This document shows positions 55,341 to 64,000 of a stretch of 64,000 bases of DNA, in pieces. The DNA is from Xylanibacter rodentium (GTDB lineage Bacteria > Bacteroidota > Bacteroidia > Bacteroidales > Bacteroidaceae): NCBI RefSeq assembly GCF_013166575.1, contig NZ_JABKKE010000004.1:110934-174933 (forward strand), read 5' to 3'. How positions within the stretch are numbered: position 1 is the first letter of the stretch; the number at the start of each line of letters is the position of its first letter. A program made the position numbers and the translations under genes. The notes under the pieces are model-generated. The model saw only the letters and a program-made list of their open reading frames with translations. It had not been told where the DNA came from and made no database searches.

Positions 55341-55696
55341 CTAAGTTAGTCAACAAAATTAAACTACATTATCGTCCGGATATAGGATGAATGCGCTTTG
55401 GATGGATGCGCCCCAACGGGGCAACAAGCACACAGCCCGGGGCAGAGCGCAGCGGCACCCCGGGATTAAAACATTGCCAATCTTCGCGCCCTGAAAGGGC
55501 AAAAGCATAAAAATATATGGGATATAAAAGTGTAAGTATTTGATAATGAATGCTTTTGCCCTTTCAGGGCGGATTGGATAATTGAACATGATACCCGGGG
55601 TGCCGCTGCGCTCTGCCCCGGGCTGTGTGCTTGTTGCCCCGTTGGGGCGCGTTCTGTCCGTACAATAATGTAGTTTAATTCGATCGGTTAACTTAT
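55341..55696. repeat. palindromic element A, copy 2 (about 356 bp)
   Basis: The same structure as 6489-6862: ends TAAGTTAGTCAACA and, inverted, TTAACTTAT; shared arms include GGATATAGGATGAATGCGCT, CCCGGGGCAGAGCGCAGCGG and CCCTGAAAGGGCAAAAGC. The segment next to the GAGCACATAGCC block reads CCCCAACGGGGCAACAAGCA here against CCTTGAAAAGGCAACGAGCA in copy 1, a compensated change on both arms that keeps the stem paired. Confidence 0.85.
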
Positions 55697-55840
55697 TTTA
55701 TAAACGATAGTAAAGATACTCTCCGTTGTCGATTCTTGATTTTCAAATTCTCAATTAATGGAAATGCCGGACTGTCAATGTATGAAACAAATGTAAAACG
55801 AACTTAGACGTATTATAAAGTGGTTTCATTGGAAAAATGT

Positions 55841-55848
55841 TACTTTTG
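55841..55848 (+). promoter_or_regulatory. -7 box of the CE1-GH5-HTCS operon
   Basis: TACTTTTG, 51 bases before ATG 55900, matches TAnnTTTG. No clear -33 box. Confidence 0.45.
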
Positions 55849-55899
55849 TACTGTTGATGAATAAACAGAATTTAAAACCAATAAACTAATCAACCTCAA

Positions 55900-57690
55900 A
55901 TGAAACTACAAGTAAAAGAAGTCTTATTGGCCATGATGCTGGCGGCAGTACCTGTCAGTCTGTTGGCCGACGATATTTCAGTGGGTGGTACTACACGCAC
56001 TTATCTGAAATATGTGCCCGCCGATTTGGGCGAAAATCGTCCGTTACTCATTTCCTGTCATGGTATGAATCAAGATGCGGCATACCAAAGCGGTATGCTG
56101 AAGATTGAGAGCGTGGCCGACACGGCCAAGTTTGTAACGGTTTTTCCGCAGGGCGTAAACAAGGCGTGGGATATCTCCGGGAATACCGATGTCGATTTTG
56201 TCAAGGCCATCATCGACAAGATGGCTTCAGACTATAAGATAGACCGCAATCGTGTGTATCTTTCAGGTTTCTCCATGGGTGGCATGTTCACTTATCACTG
56301 CATGAACCGGATTGCCGACTATATAGCGGCTTTTGCTCCTATAAGCGGCTATCCGATGGGCGGCATGGAGTTCACAAGTTCACGCCCTGTGCCTATCATT
56401 CATACTCATGGCACTGCCGATGATGTTGTTCCTTTCAGCCGTGTACAGAGTTTCATCGACGGTTGGGTGGCCCGTAACCATTGTAATGCTGCGCCAAAGG
56501 TGACGCACAACTATCGTGGAGCGGCTCATATCACACGTCATGTTTACGGTTCGGGCGACAATGGTACTGAGGTGGTCTTGATGGAAATGGCCGGTAAGGG
56601 CCATTGGATTTCCAATGATAACGGTGTATTGACGGGCGATGAGATATGGCGTTTCTGCAGTCGTTACTCGCTTGACATGAAGGTGCCGCGGGTGAGTCTT
56701 TCCGTTCCCGTGTCCGGTACAACCCTATATACCATGGGCACTTCAGTGGGTGAGCATAGTCTGCGTATAGCGGCCAATGCTGTGTCCGACAACAGTGCAA
56801 TAGCCAAGGTCGCATTCTATGGCGACGGAAAACTGATAGGTGAGGTTACGGAAGCGCCTTACGAAGTGGTATGGACAAAGAAATTTTCCAAAGGACAGCA
56901 TAGTCTGAAAGTGGTGGCTACCGATGTGGATGGAGGTTCCGCCTATTCTACAGCTTCGCTCTCGTCGTTGATTAAGGTGGGACAGCTCAATCTTTCCGCC
57001 GATTTTCTTGCTGGTGGCGTGCCCTCGGGTTGGGTGACATTCGACGGTGAAGAGCGAAGGATTGGCAAGAAGACCAATCTTGCTTCGGGATGTCGTGTGC
57101 TTGAGATGACTGGAACTCCGCGTGATTTTGACCTCGGTCTGTATATCCGAAACAAGAACGGGCAGGCCGGTGAAGGCCATGCTGTATATGGCGATGAGAC
57201 ATCGGCGGTCCGCCTGCTGCTTACTCCTGCCAATTATTCATTGGACTATACCGTGTGCAACTGGAATATGGCGGCAGCGTCGCCGGTTACGGTACGTGTG
57301 ACAAATGCCTCTACCGGTGAGATTGTGGCTACCGAGACGGTGACACCTTCATGCAATATCGGAAATTCAGCCGTCAATGCTTTCAGTGGAGCGTCGGTAA
57401 GGTCGCTTGCTTTTTCCCTCGGATCCGATATGCCGGTAAATATTGGTTTTTATACAGCCGATGCACCTTGGGCAGACGCAGTAATAGCCGATGTGAAACT
57501 AATCCGCACCGATATTACGGGCATACGTGATGTTGAAGCCGGTGTAACAGGTGATAATGATGCGTTTGATGTCCGTTCTGTGGAGTGTTATGACCTTGGC
57601 GGCCGGTCCGTAAATGGGAATTCGCGAGGTGTTACCATTGAAAGGAGGACAGGAAAAGACGGAAGAATAAAAACAATAAAGAGAATATGA
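55900..57690 (+). CDS. CE1-type esterase (feruloyl/acetyl esterase or PHB-depolymerase-like) with extra beta domains
   Basis: 596 residues, signal peptide ending near SLLADD. The alpha/beta-hydrolase domain (about 25-255) has nucleophile S125 in SGFSMGG, acid D174 in HGTADDVVPF and H235 in GKGHWIS, preceded by the CHGMNQDA oxyanion region. Then come an Ig-like module (RVSLSVPVSGTTLYTMGT to KVVATDVDGG, about 265-345), a beta-sandwich that may bind carbohydrate (about 355-540) and a short C-terminal tail with ECYDLGGRSVNGN. Esterases of this type free ferulate or acetate from xylan. Its stop codon overlaps the next start by four bases (ATGA), so it is coupled to the GH5 gene. Confidence 0.82.
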   Translation: MKLQVKEVLLAMMLAAVPVSLLADDISVGGTTRTYLKYVPADLGENRPLLISCHGMNQDAAYQSGMLKIESVADTAKFVTVFPQGVNKAWDISGNTDVDFVKAIIDKMASDYKIDRNRVYLSGFSMGGMFTYHCMNRIADYIAAFAPISGYPMGGMEFTSSRPVPIIHTHGTADDVVPFSRVQSFIDGWVARNHCNAAPKVTHNYRGAAHITRHVYGSGDNGTEVVLMEMAGKGHWISNDNGVLTGDEIWRFCSRYSLDMKVPRVSLSVPVSGTTLYTMGTSVGEHSLRIAANAVSDNSAIAKVAFYGDGKLIGEVTEAPYEVVWTKKFSKGQHSLKVVATDVDGGSAYSTASLSSLIKVGQLNLSADFLAGGVPSGWVTFDGEERRIGKKTNLASGCRVLEMTGTPRDFDLGLYIRNKNGQAGEGHAVYGDETSAVRLLLTPANYSLDYTVCNWNMAAASPVTVRVTNASTGEIVATETVTPSCNIGNSAVNAFSGASVRSLAFSLGSDMPVNIGFYTADAPWADAVIADVKLIRTDITGIRDVEAGVTGDNDAFDVRSVECYDLGGRSVNGNSRGVTIERRTGKDGRIKTIKRI

Positions 57691-59357
57691 GAAAGACTTA
57701 CATCGTAATTTGGGCTTTAATCATGACTGTAACGGCTTTTGCCCAACCGGAAGGTATGAGACCGTTACACGTTGATGGCAACCAACTGGTGGACGACGAG
57801 GGGCAAGTGCATGTATTGCACGGAGTGATGGATACCCCCAGTCCTTATTTTAACAATTATCGGTGGGGAAATGTTTGTAATACATCAACGGTGGGTGCAT
57901 GCCGTGAATATTTCAACAAACTGTTCACCGCCATCACCGACAATGGACAGGGCGCCTATTGCAATCTTTTCCGCTTGCACCTTGACCCTTGCTGGACCAA
58001 CGATCCCAATCTGCCGAGCGACGGCAAGGAAAGTGGAGAGGCCGATATATCGCGTTTCAGCGAACAGCGTCTGACCACTCTTATGTCCACTCTTTATTTT
58101 CCGATAGCCCGCTCAGCCATCAACAAGGGATTGTATGTCATCATGCGTCCGCCCGGAGTATGCCCGCAAAACTTAAGGGTAGGCGATTACTATCAGGACT
58201 ATCTTGTAAAGGTGTGGGATATCGTTACGAAGAATGCCAATGTCCGTAAGGACAGCTATTCGGGCTATCTGAGTATAGAGTTGGCCAATGAGCCTGTCAA
58301 TGTGGCCAATGCTGACGGCAGTGTGACCGACAATACCCTGCGTGATTATTTTCAGCCGGTGGTGGACAAGATTCGTGAAAACGGTTTCAAGGGCATCATC
58401 TGGGTACCGGGAAGCGGATGGCAGAGCAATTACAGGTCATATGCCAATATGCCCGTGATCGACCCGCTTGACAATTTCGGATATGCAGTTCATGACTATC
58501 CCGGATGGTATAGCAGTAGCGACGACAATCCTAATTATCAGTATGTATGTGCGAAGTTTAAGGAAAGTGTGCCTGTGGTGATGGACAAACCGATAGTAAT
58601 CACCGAGGTGGACTGGAGTCCGGAGGTGGAAGGCAAGGGACACTACAATGAACATGGAGATTGGGTGCCGGGCAACATGGGAACATGGGCCACAGCAACG
58701 ACCTCGTTGTGGGGGCGCGGATTCAAGGCTATGAAGGATTATTTCGGCAATATATCGATGACCCTTTCGGGTACATCGTGCTATATTGATATTGATACAT
58801 ATATAAGAGAGGGTAGGGTGGTTCCCGCTTTCAATGGTGACAGTGAGGCTTGTGCCAAGGCTTGTTTCGAATGGTATGCCGATTATGCCTCGCGTCTGCC
58901 CATCATTCAGGACGGACTGAAAGAGCTGGCCTCGCCTGTAGAGACTCTCGTCATGACTCCTGGAGAGAAGGCCAAGCTGACTGTAGATTTCGTATGTAAC
59001 AACGGTAGTCGTTGGGATGTGGCTTTGTTATGCCGCAATGCCGTTATGAACACTAACATAGCCAGAATCAGCGGTGACAGCATCAGTGCCCTGAAGGAGG
59101 GGAAGACGGAGTTGCGCTTTTCTCTGACCGACAAGAATGGTACGACAAAGATGTTGAAACTACCGTTGACAGTGACTTCGACAGATGCAATCCACGGTGT
59201 TTCCGATGGCTCGCCGTCGACTGTATCTGTGTCCGAATTTGCCATTGATGGCAGAAAGCGTACGGCTTCAGGAACAGGATTAACAATTAGAATAGAAAAA
59301 AAGGAGGACGGAACGTATCGTATTATCAAAAAATATAGTAAATTTGCCAAAGAATAG
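57687..59357 (+). CDS. GH5-family endo-glycanase
   Basis: 556 residues, signal peptide ending near TAFAQ. The GH5 barrel spans about 25-410: HVDGNQLVDDEGQVHVLHGV, acid/base E202 in IELANEPVN, AVHDYPGWYSS with the substrate histidine, and nucleophile E307 in IVITEVDWSP. A beta-rich segment (about 415-500, PVETLVMTPGEKAKLTVDFV) looks like a Big_2-type Ig domain, and the tail SEFAIDGRKRTASG resembles those of the GH30 and CE1 proteins. GH5 covers endoglucanase, mannanase and xylanase activities; the subfamily cannot be fixed from these motifs. It sits between the CE1 esterase and the sensor, 12 bases upstream of the latter. Confidence 0.85.
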   Translation: MRKTYIVIWALIMTVTAFAQPEGMRPLHVDGNQLVDDEGQVHVLHGVMDTPSPYFNNYRWGNVCNTSTVGACREYFNKLFTAITDNGQGAYCNLFRLHLDPCWTNDPNLPSDGKESGEADISRFSEQRLTTLMSTLYFPIARSAINKGLYVIMRPPGVCPQNLRVGDYYQDYLVKVWDIVTKNANVRKDSYSGYLSIELANEPVNVANADGSVTDNTLRDYFQPVVDKIRENGFKGIIWVPGSGWQSNYRSYANMPVIDPLDNFGYAVHDYPGWYSSSDDNPNYQYVCAKFKESVPVVMDKPIVITEVDWSPEVEGKGHYNEHGDWVPGNMGTWATATTSLWGRGFKAMKDYFGNISMTLSGTSCYIDIDTYIREGRVVPAFNGDSEACAKACFEWYADYASRLPIIQDGLKELASPVETLVMTPGEKAKLTVDFVCNNGSRWDVALLCRNAVMNTNIARISGDSISALKEGKTELRFSLTDKNGTTKMLKLPLTVTSTDAIHGVSDGSPSTVSVSEFAIDGRKRTASGTGLTIRIEKKEDGTYRIIKKYSKFAKE

Positions 59358-59369
59358 CAAGTTTACCTA

Positions 59370-62300
59370 ATGAAACGGATTATATTATATATAATATCTA
59401 TGGCTTTACTCGGTCTTCCTGTTTCAGTTTCAGGTAAGACCGGGTATTTTTTTACGTCTGTAACCGACCAGTTGACGAGCAGTATGATTCAGAATGTCCT
59501 TCAGGACAGTCGTGGACAGATGTGGATAGCAACGGAGTTTGGACTGAACAGGTTCGACGGCTATCTCTTTACATCCTATTTCAACAATCTTGACAACAAG
59601 GGATCTCTTTGTTTCAACTCGGCCACCACCCTGTTCAACGATAGCGAAGGCCGTCTGTGGGTGGGTACGGTGAAAGGTCTTGACCGCTATGATCCTGCTA
59701 CTGACAGTTTTATACATTATCCTTCGGGCACAGACCAGCAGCCCCGTGTGAACTGTATAATGCAGTTGCGCGACGGACGTCTGCTTGTGGGTACGGCCGG
59801 TTACGGACTGATGGTTGCCGATCATGAAGAGCAGAAACTTCTGCCGGTGACCGGTCTTACGATACCGGATGAAGACGGTTATTGGGTACGCATGATGGAA
59901 GACAGCCAGGGCAATCTGTGGAAGAGCGGCATTGGCAAGGTGGTGACGGTGAAGAATCTGAAAAAAGATTCTGCACCGCGCAAGCTGGTTTCCTCGAAAG
60001 GCATTGTTATGGATTTCATAGAGCGTGACGGAGAGATATATCTTGTCTGTCAGCGCGGTATATTGGCATACAGGGACGGTGCGCTTACGGATGCCGGCAT
60101 CGACATGTCTGAATTTGGCAATCATGAGTTGTTGTTGAACAAAGGTTTCATTGACAGTAAAGGCGCTATATACATCGGTACTCGTGGTAATGGACTTTTC
60201 CGCATCAAGCCCGGGGGCAAACGGTTGGAGCGTGTCACTTTCCAATCGTTGCAGATAGATCTGGACAAGGCAAAGATCGTAAGCATAGCCGAGGACAACC
60301 ATCATAACCTGTGGGTCGGTTGTCAGTCGAAGGGCCTTGTGGTCATTCCGGCACAGCAGCCTCAGTTTGAATCCTTCAGTTTTGCCATGCAGAACCGTCG
60401 TTTCGGCACTTCTGTATCGTCGGTGTGTGAGGGTGATGATGGCATAATATGGTGTACGGTGCAGGGCAACGGAGTGTTTGGTTTCGATGCCGAAGGCACT
60501 GTGGTCGCTCATCCCAAGTGTCCGGCCGATGTGGAGTTCATTTATCGCGACTGTAACCGTGATTATTGGCTCGGTACGGACAATGTGCTCTATCGTTACA
60601 ATCCTCTCACGGGAAATGCGGAGTCGGTATTTACGTATGACTGTGACCGTATGAACGACATGACCGTAGACAAATATGGCAATATTTACGTGAGCACATT
60701 CGCCGACGGACTGTGCATCCGTCATGCATCCACCGGAAAGTGGAAGAACTATAATTTCTCAAAACGCGATTCCAAGAAAGGCTATATCGGCAACAACTGG
60801 GTGATGAGCCTTATGCCGGACAGTCATGGATACGTATGGATTGCAACATCATCGGGAGTTTCGGTATACGACCCGCGAACTGACGGTTTCAACTCACAGG
60901 GATGGCACAAACTGCTCAATGGTGTGATGTGTCTGTCGCTTTGTGAGACACGCGAAGGCAATATACTTATCGGTACCAACTGTGGCCTTTATCTCTATGA
61001 CCGGAAAACGAAAAAAGCCGGATTGTTTGAAGGAGGAGAGTTGCTTGAAGGAAAGTCGGTGGCGTATATCGTTCAGGATAACAGCGGCGACATATGGTGT
61101 GCCACCTCGTTCGGTATATGGCAGTGGCAGGCATCCAAGCGTCAGTTTATCAGTTATGTGAGCGGCAACGGACTTGCACAAAAAGAATATGTCAACTGTG
61201 TTGGACTGCACACCGGTTCGGACATGATTTATTTCGCAACAAACAATGGTATCACTGCGTTTCTGCCTGCGGATGTAAGAAATACGGCAGCTCATGTAGA
61301 TTCTTTGCAGCTTACGGCTTTCCAGCTTGGCAGTGTTCCGGTGAACACCACGACACTTTCCAACGGTTCTCAGGTCACCGATACAGAAGTGATGTTCTCA
61401 CGTCATTTTACCATCTCGTATATGGACAACACATTCTCTATGTGTTTCTCGCAACTTAATTTCTGCAATCCCGAGAATATCGTCATCGAATACCGTCTCA
61501 ATGGCAGCAACGTGTGGACGCGCAATCGTGAGGGAAACAATACCATCACGTTCAATCATCTCCAGCCGGGTTACTATACCATTGATGTGCGCGCGCTTTC
61601 CTACGGATCATATTCACCTGTCACTACTCTTACCGTGACCGTGCTACCGCCGTGGTATCGTTCGACTGTTGCAATTCTGTTATACATCATTACAGTTTTA
61701 TTGTTGGCATGTTATATATTTATGACCTATGCCCGTCGTAGACGCGAGCAGCTTGATGAAGAGAAGATGAAGTTCCTTATCAATGCGACTCATGACATAC
61801 GTTCGCCGCTGACGCTGATTCTCAGTCCGTTGCATAAGTTGCAGAAACGTGAGCTCGGAGAGGATGTGTCGCATGAACTGACAACCATAGAACGTAACGT
61901 GCAGCGTATCCTGACGCTTGTGAACCAGATTCTCGATGTGCGCAAGATCGACAAGCAACAGATGCATTTGAAGTGCAGGGAAGTGGATATGGTGCGGTTT
62001 GTCAACGGAGTGTTCAAAATGTATGAATACATGGCCAAAGACCGTGGCATAACCTATCATTTCAACCATCGTATGGAACGTCTGCCGGTTTGGGTGGACA
62101 CAGTGAACTTCGACAAGGTTGTGTCCAATCTGCTTTCCAACGCTTTCAAGTACACCCCGGATGGAGGGAAAATAGAAGTAAATGTAGTCGATGGTGACGG
62201 AAAGTGGGCTGTCATAGAGGTTATAGACAATGGTATCGGACTTGGTGCTGACGGGGGAAAACGCATTTTCGACCGTTTCTACCAAGGGGAGAACACTCGC

Positions 62301-63302
62301 CGCGAAGGTGTGGCTGGCACTGGTATAGGGTTGAATCTTTGCAAGATGGTTGTGGACATGCATCATGGAATCATCACGGCCGAAAACAGGAAAGACACTC
62401 AAGGCAGTGTATTCACTGTGAAAGTTCCGCTTGGAACGGCTCACCTGTCGGCAGAAGAGATGGAGCGGGCACCGGCAAGGCCGGCAAAGAAACCGACCGG
62501 TGAGAAGAGTCAGACGCAGAAGTGCACATGGCGTGTGCTTGTGGTCGACGACGACGAGGAAATAGGACAGTACATATGTTCCGAACTGGCTCATTTCTAT
62601 CGTTTTGGCGTTTGTCGTAACGGTCGCGATGCCATCAAGGAGTTGCTTTCCAATCCTTACGATGTCGTGGTGAGCGATGTCATGATGCCCGAGATGGACG
62701 GATTCTCTCTTCTGCGTCTTGTCAAGACCAATGTCAATCTTAACCATATTCCTGTCATCCTGCTCACCTCCAAGAACGATGTGGGCAACCGTTTGGAGGG
62801 TCTTGAAAAGGGTGCCGATGCATATATGACCAAACCCTTTGACATAGAGGAACTTCACGGCACGATAGACAACCTCATGGCAAAGGCCCTGTTGTTGAAA
62901 GGCAAGTTCTCCGGTATGCAACAACAGAAGGACAAGGTGCAGGACGTGACTGTGAAAGGTAACGACGAGGCACTGATGGAGCGGATAATGAAAGTCATCA
63001 ACAAGAATATGGGCAACAGCGACTTCAACGTCGATATGTTGGCAGAGGAAGTGGGTATATCCAGAGCACAGTTGCACCGCAAGATGAAAGAGCTTACGGG
63101 TATTCCGGCCAGTGAGTTCCTGCGCAACATCCGTCTTGAGCAGGCTGCCCGTCTGCTGAAAGAGCGGCGCGTCAATGTCACGCAAGTGGCCTATGCGGTG
63201 GGATTCAGTAATCTCGCACATTTCTCTACCGTTTTCCGCAAACATTTCGGCATGTCTCCAACGGAGTATACTGAGAGGAATGTGGGGGAGAGCCCCCTAT
63301 AA
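59370..63302 (+). CDS. hybrid two-component system sensor/regulator (HTCS)
   Basis: 1310 residues. Order: signal sequence; periplasmic propeller repeats (QDSRGQMWIATEFGLNRFDG at about 45-64, and more to about 640); Y_Y_Y domain (about 680-755); membrane helix (VAILLYIITVLLLACYIFMT, about 763-782); histidine kinase with H808 in HDIRSPLTLILSPL, N-box LLSNAFKYTPDGG and G-box GTGIGLNL; receiver domain with D1103 in VVSDVMMPEMDG; AraC-type DNA-binding domain (VDMLAEEVGISRAQLHRKMK, YAVGFSNLAHFSTVFRKHFG). HTCS proteins bind a specific oligosaccharide in the periplasm and activate the adjacent operon, so the CE1, GH5 and probably GH30 genes are the likely targets. The last four codons and the stop lie in the 25-bp repeat module at 63294-63318. 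Confidence 0.95.
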   Translation: MKRIILYIISMALLGLPVSVSGKTGYFFTSVTDQLTSSMIQNVLQDSRGQMWIATEFGLNRFDGYLFTSYFNNLDNKGSLCFNSATTLFNDSEGRLWVGTVKGLDRYDPATDSFIHYPSGTDQQPRVNCIMQLRDGRLLVGTAGYGLMVADHEEQKLLPVTGLTIPDEDGYWVRMMEDSQGNLWKSGIGKVVTVKNLKKDSAPRKLVSSKGIVMDFIERDGEIYLVCQRGILAYRDGALTDAGIDMSEFGNHELLLNKGFIDSKGAIYIGTRGNGLFRIKPGGKRLERVTFQSLQIDLDKAKIVSIAEDNHHNLWVGCQSKGLVVIPAQQPQFESFSFAMQNRRFGTSVSSVCEGDDGIIWCTVQGNGVFGFDAEGTVVAHPKCPADVEFIYRDCNRDYWLGTDNVLYRYNPLTGNAESVFTYDCDRMNDMTVDKYGNIYVSTFADGLCIRHASTGKWKNYNFSKRDSKKGYIGNNWVMSLMPDSHGYVWIATSSGVSVYDPRTDGFNSQGWHKLLNGVMCLSLCETREGNILIGTNCGLYLYDRKTKKAGLFEGGELLEGKSVAYIVQDNSGDIWCATSFGIWQWQASKRQFISYVSGNGLAQKEYVNCVGLHTGSDMIYFATNNGITAFLPADVRNTAAHVDSLQLTAFQLGSVPVNTTTLSNGSQVTDTEVMFSRHFTISYMDNTFSMCFSQLNFCNPENIVIEYRLNGSNVWTRNREGNNTITFNHLQPGYYTIDVRALSYGSYSPVTTLTVTVLPPWYRSTVAILLYIITVLLLACYIFMTYARRRREQLDEEKMKFLINATHDIRSPLTLILSPLHKLQKRELGEDVSHELTTIERNVQRILTLVNQILDVRKIDKQQMHLKCREVDMVRFVNGVFKMYEYMAKDRGITYHFNHRMERLPVWVDTVNFDKVVSNLLSNAFKYTPDGGKIEVNVVDGDGKWAVIEVIDNGIGLGADGGKRIFDRFYQGENTRREGVAGTGIGLNLCKMVVDMHHGIITAENRKDTQGSVFTVKVPLGTAHLSAEEMERAPARPAKKPTGEKSQTQKCTWRVLVVDDDEEIGQYICSELAHFYRFGVCRNGRDAIKELLSNPYDVVVSDVMMPEMDGFSLLRLVKTNVNLNHIPVILLTSKNDVGNRLEGLEKGADAYMTKPFDIEELHGTIDNLMAKALLLKGKFSGMQQQKDKVQDVTVKGNDEALMERIMKVINKNMGNSDFNVDMLAEEVGISRAQLHRKMKELTGIPASEFLRNIRLEQAARLLKERRVNVTQVAYAVGFSNLAHFSTVFRKHFGMSPTEYTERNVGESPL

Positions 63303-63318
63303 TCCCCCAAAGGGGGAT
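63294..63318. terminator. 25-bp repeat module with hairpin at the HTCS stop codon
   Basis: Identical to 7324-7348 and related to 63694-63729. It contains ATCCCCCAAAGGGGGAT, a 7-bp stem with a 3-base loop, which could terminate the CE1-GH5-HTCS transcript. The HTCS stop codon TAA is inside it. Confidence 0.55.
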
Positions 63319-63335
63319 GCTGGATGCATAGCGTA

Positions 63336-63773
63336 TTTTTCTTTACAAAACACTTCGTCGTTCGTCACAAAATCGCGTTTTTCCGGCAAGAGCCCGAAAA
63401 ACGCGATTTTTTTGCGAAAATAGGATGAGCTGATAATCAGTGGGTTACGTTCATAAGGCCGCAATATGACCGTGTAAAGAAAGCAGAGAGGCCCTCTCGA
63501 CCTTGCCGTAAGGGCCTCCCGGCTTTCCCGCGAGGCCGCCGCGGGAAGACAACTACGCCGTAATGGGAACCTCGGGAGGCCCTTACGGCAAGACTTTGGT
63601 ACCCGAAATGTGTGTCAAAAAAGCAGAGAGGGCCTCGCGGCTTTTCTATTTCACGGAAAAAGAAGTGCGAAAAATTAAGAAAATAGCGGACAGCCCCTAT
63701 AATCCCCCCCCCCAAAAAAAAAGGGGGATATCAAATGCACAGGATATAACAATGCCACGCAAGTAGTTGGGAC
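63336..63773. repeat. modular repeat B, copy 4, bracketed by the 25-bp module
   Basis: Closest to copy 1: hairpin AAAATCGCGTTTTT / AAAAACGCGATTTTTT (63370-63412), AAAGCAGAGAGGCCCTCTCG (63479), GGGAGGCCCTTACGGCAAGA, CCCGAAATGTGTGTCAAAAA, and the tail ATGCACAGGATATAACAATG then CACGCAAGTAGTTGGGAC. At 63704-63727 the hairpin module is expanded to a run of ten C, nine A and five G. The rest of the gap to 63821 holds nothing recognisable. Confidence 0.8.
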
Positions 63774-63821
63774 GTACACATCACCGATTTTGGTTACTAT
63801 TCGTTTTGCCATACTTTCTTT

Positions 63822-64000
63822 TTATTTCACCCGCACAAGTTGGCCGTCATCGAATCCCACCGTAACCACTCTGCCTGCAAAAACAGAGGTGTTCGCGTTG
63901 GCTGATGTACCGAGATAATCGGACACTATTTTCACTATCATATCCTGAAACTCCTGCCACTCCATAGCCTTTATGCCGGGGCCTGACAATTCCAGATACT
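63822..64000 (-). CDS. 3' part of an unidentified minus-strand gene
   Basis: An open frame enters from the right edge and ends at the TAA at 63824-63822; 58 complete codons are visible. The C-terminus contains SGPGIKAMEWQEFQDMIVKI, then SDYLGTSANANTSVFAGRVV and finally TVGFDDGQLVRVK. Codon use looks normal for the window and there is no internal stop, but with so short a piece I cannot name a family. It could also be a fortuitous open frame. Confidence 0.5.
   Translation of the reverse strand, partial: YLELSGPGIKAMEWQEFQDMIVKIVSDYLGTSANANTSVFAGRVVTVGFDDGQLVRVK

Noticed and set aside
61698..63245. A 515-codon minus-strand frame opposite the HTCS kinase and receiver domains
   Set aside because: Antisense to a strongly conserved coding region, histidine/leucine-rich composition, no family.

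Overview
The window looks like the chromosome of a plant-fibre-degrading Bacteroidales bacterium, most likely Prevotellaceae. The grounds are SusC/SusD pairs, a hybrid two-component sensor, a Mfa1/Mfa2-type fimbrial operon, ECF sigma factors, lipoproteins with short Bacteroidota lipoboxes, and promoters of the TTTG-N19/20-TAnnTTTG type. I see no rRNA, tRNA, CRISPR array or intact phage. The Prevotellaceae assignment is inference from gene content only.

Layout. (1) 1-6430, minus strand: a likely operon of an uncharacterised protein, an acetyl-xylan-esterase-like protein, a GH95 alpha-L-fucosidase and a GH43 enzyme, which fits trimming of hemicellulose side chains. The first codons of another minus-strand gene are cut by the left edge. 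(2) 6489-7505: a 1-kb cluster of dispersed repeats, followed by a Fur-family repressor gene with a textbook Bacteroidota promoter. (3) 8358-18891, plus strand: a type V fimbria operon (DUF3575, DUF3868/OmpA-like, Mfa1-like shaft, Mfa2-like anchor, two tip/accessory fimbrillins) ending in a thioredoxin-fold lipoprotein. (4) 19103-23102, minus strand: a NodB-type deacetylase and a large DUF2723 membrane protein. (5) 23508-31118: a plus-strand ECF sigma gene converging on a sensor that joins a periplasmic propeller directly to an AraC-type DNA-binding domain with no kinase. Upstream of that sensor on the minus strand lies a xylan operon reading GPH symporter, GH10 xylanase, cytoplasmic GH43, second ECF sigma factor. 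(6) 32225-48584, plus strand: an unusual outer-membrane locus with no enzymes, FAS1-SusC-SusD-FAS1 then FAS1-SusC-SusD. (7) 48724-52893: an Rpn-type nuclease, a BspA-like leucine-rich-repeat protein and two small paralogous proteins of unknown role. (8) 53355-63302, plus strand: a GH30 enzyme, then a CE1 esterase, GH5 and hybrid two-component sensor operon. The right edge cuts the 3' part of an unidentified minus-strand gene.

Three separate enzyme sets in 64 kb fit hemicellulose, particularly decorated xylan: CE1, AXE1-like, GH10, GH30 and GH5 for backbone and esters, and the two GH43 enzymes and GH95 for side chains. Outer-membrane import could be served by the FAS1/SusCD locus that diverges from the xylanase operon, and inner-membrane import by the GPH symporter feeding the cytoplasmic GH43. 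The two large sensors, with propellers predicted in the periplasm, are the likely regulators.

Superimposed on the genes are several families of intergenic repeats: a 0.36-kb almost fully palindromic element (two full copies and one partial), a 0.3-0.45-kb modular element (four copies), and a 60-bp element built around GAAACAAGTTTC (three copies). I consider the repeats, the FAS1-SusCD locus and the kinase-less propeller-AraC sensor the parts most worth a second look.
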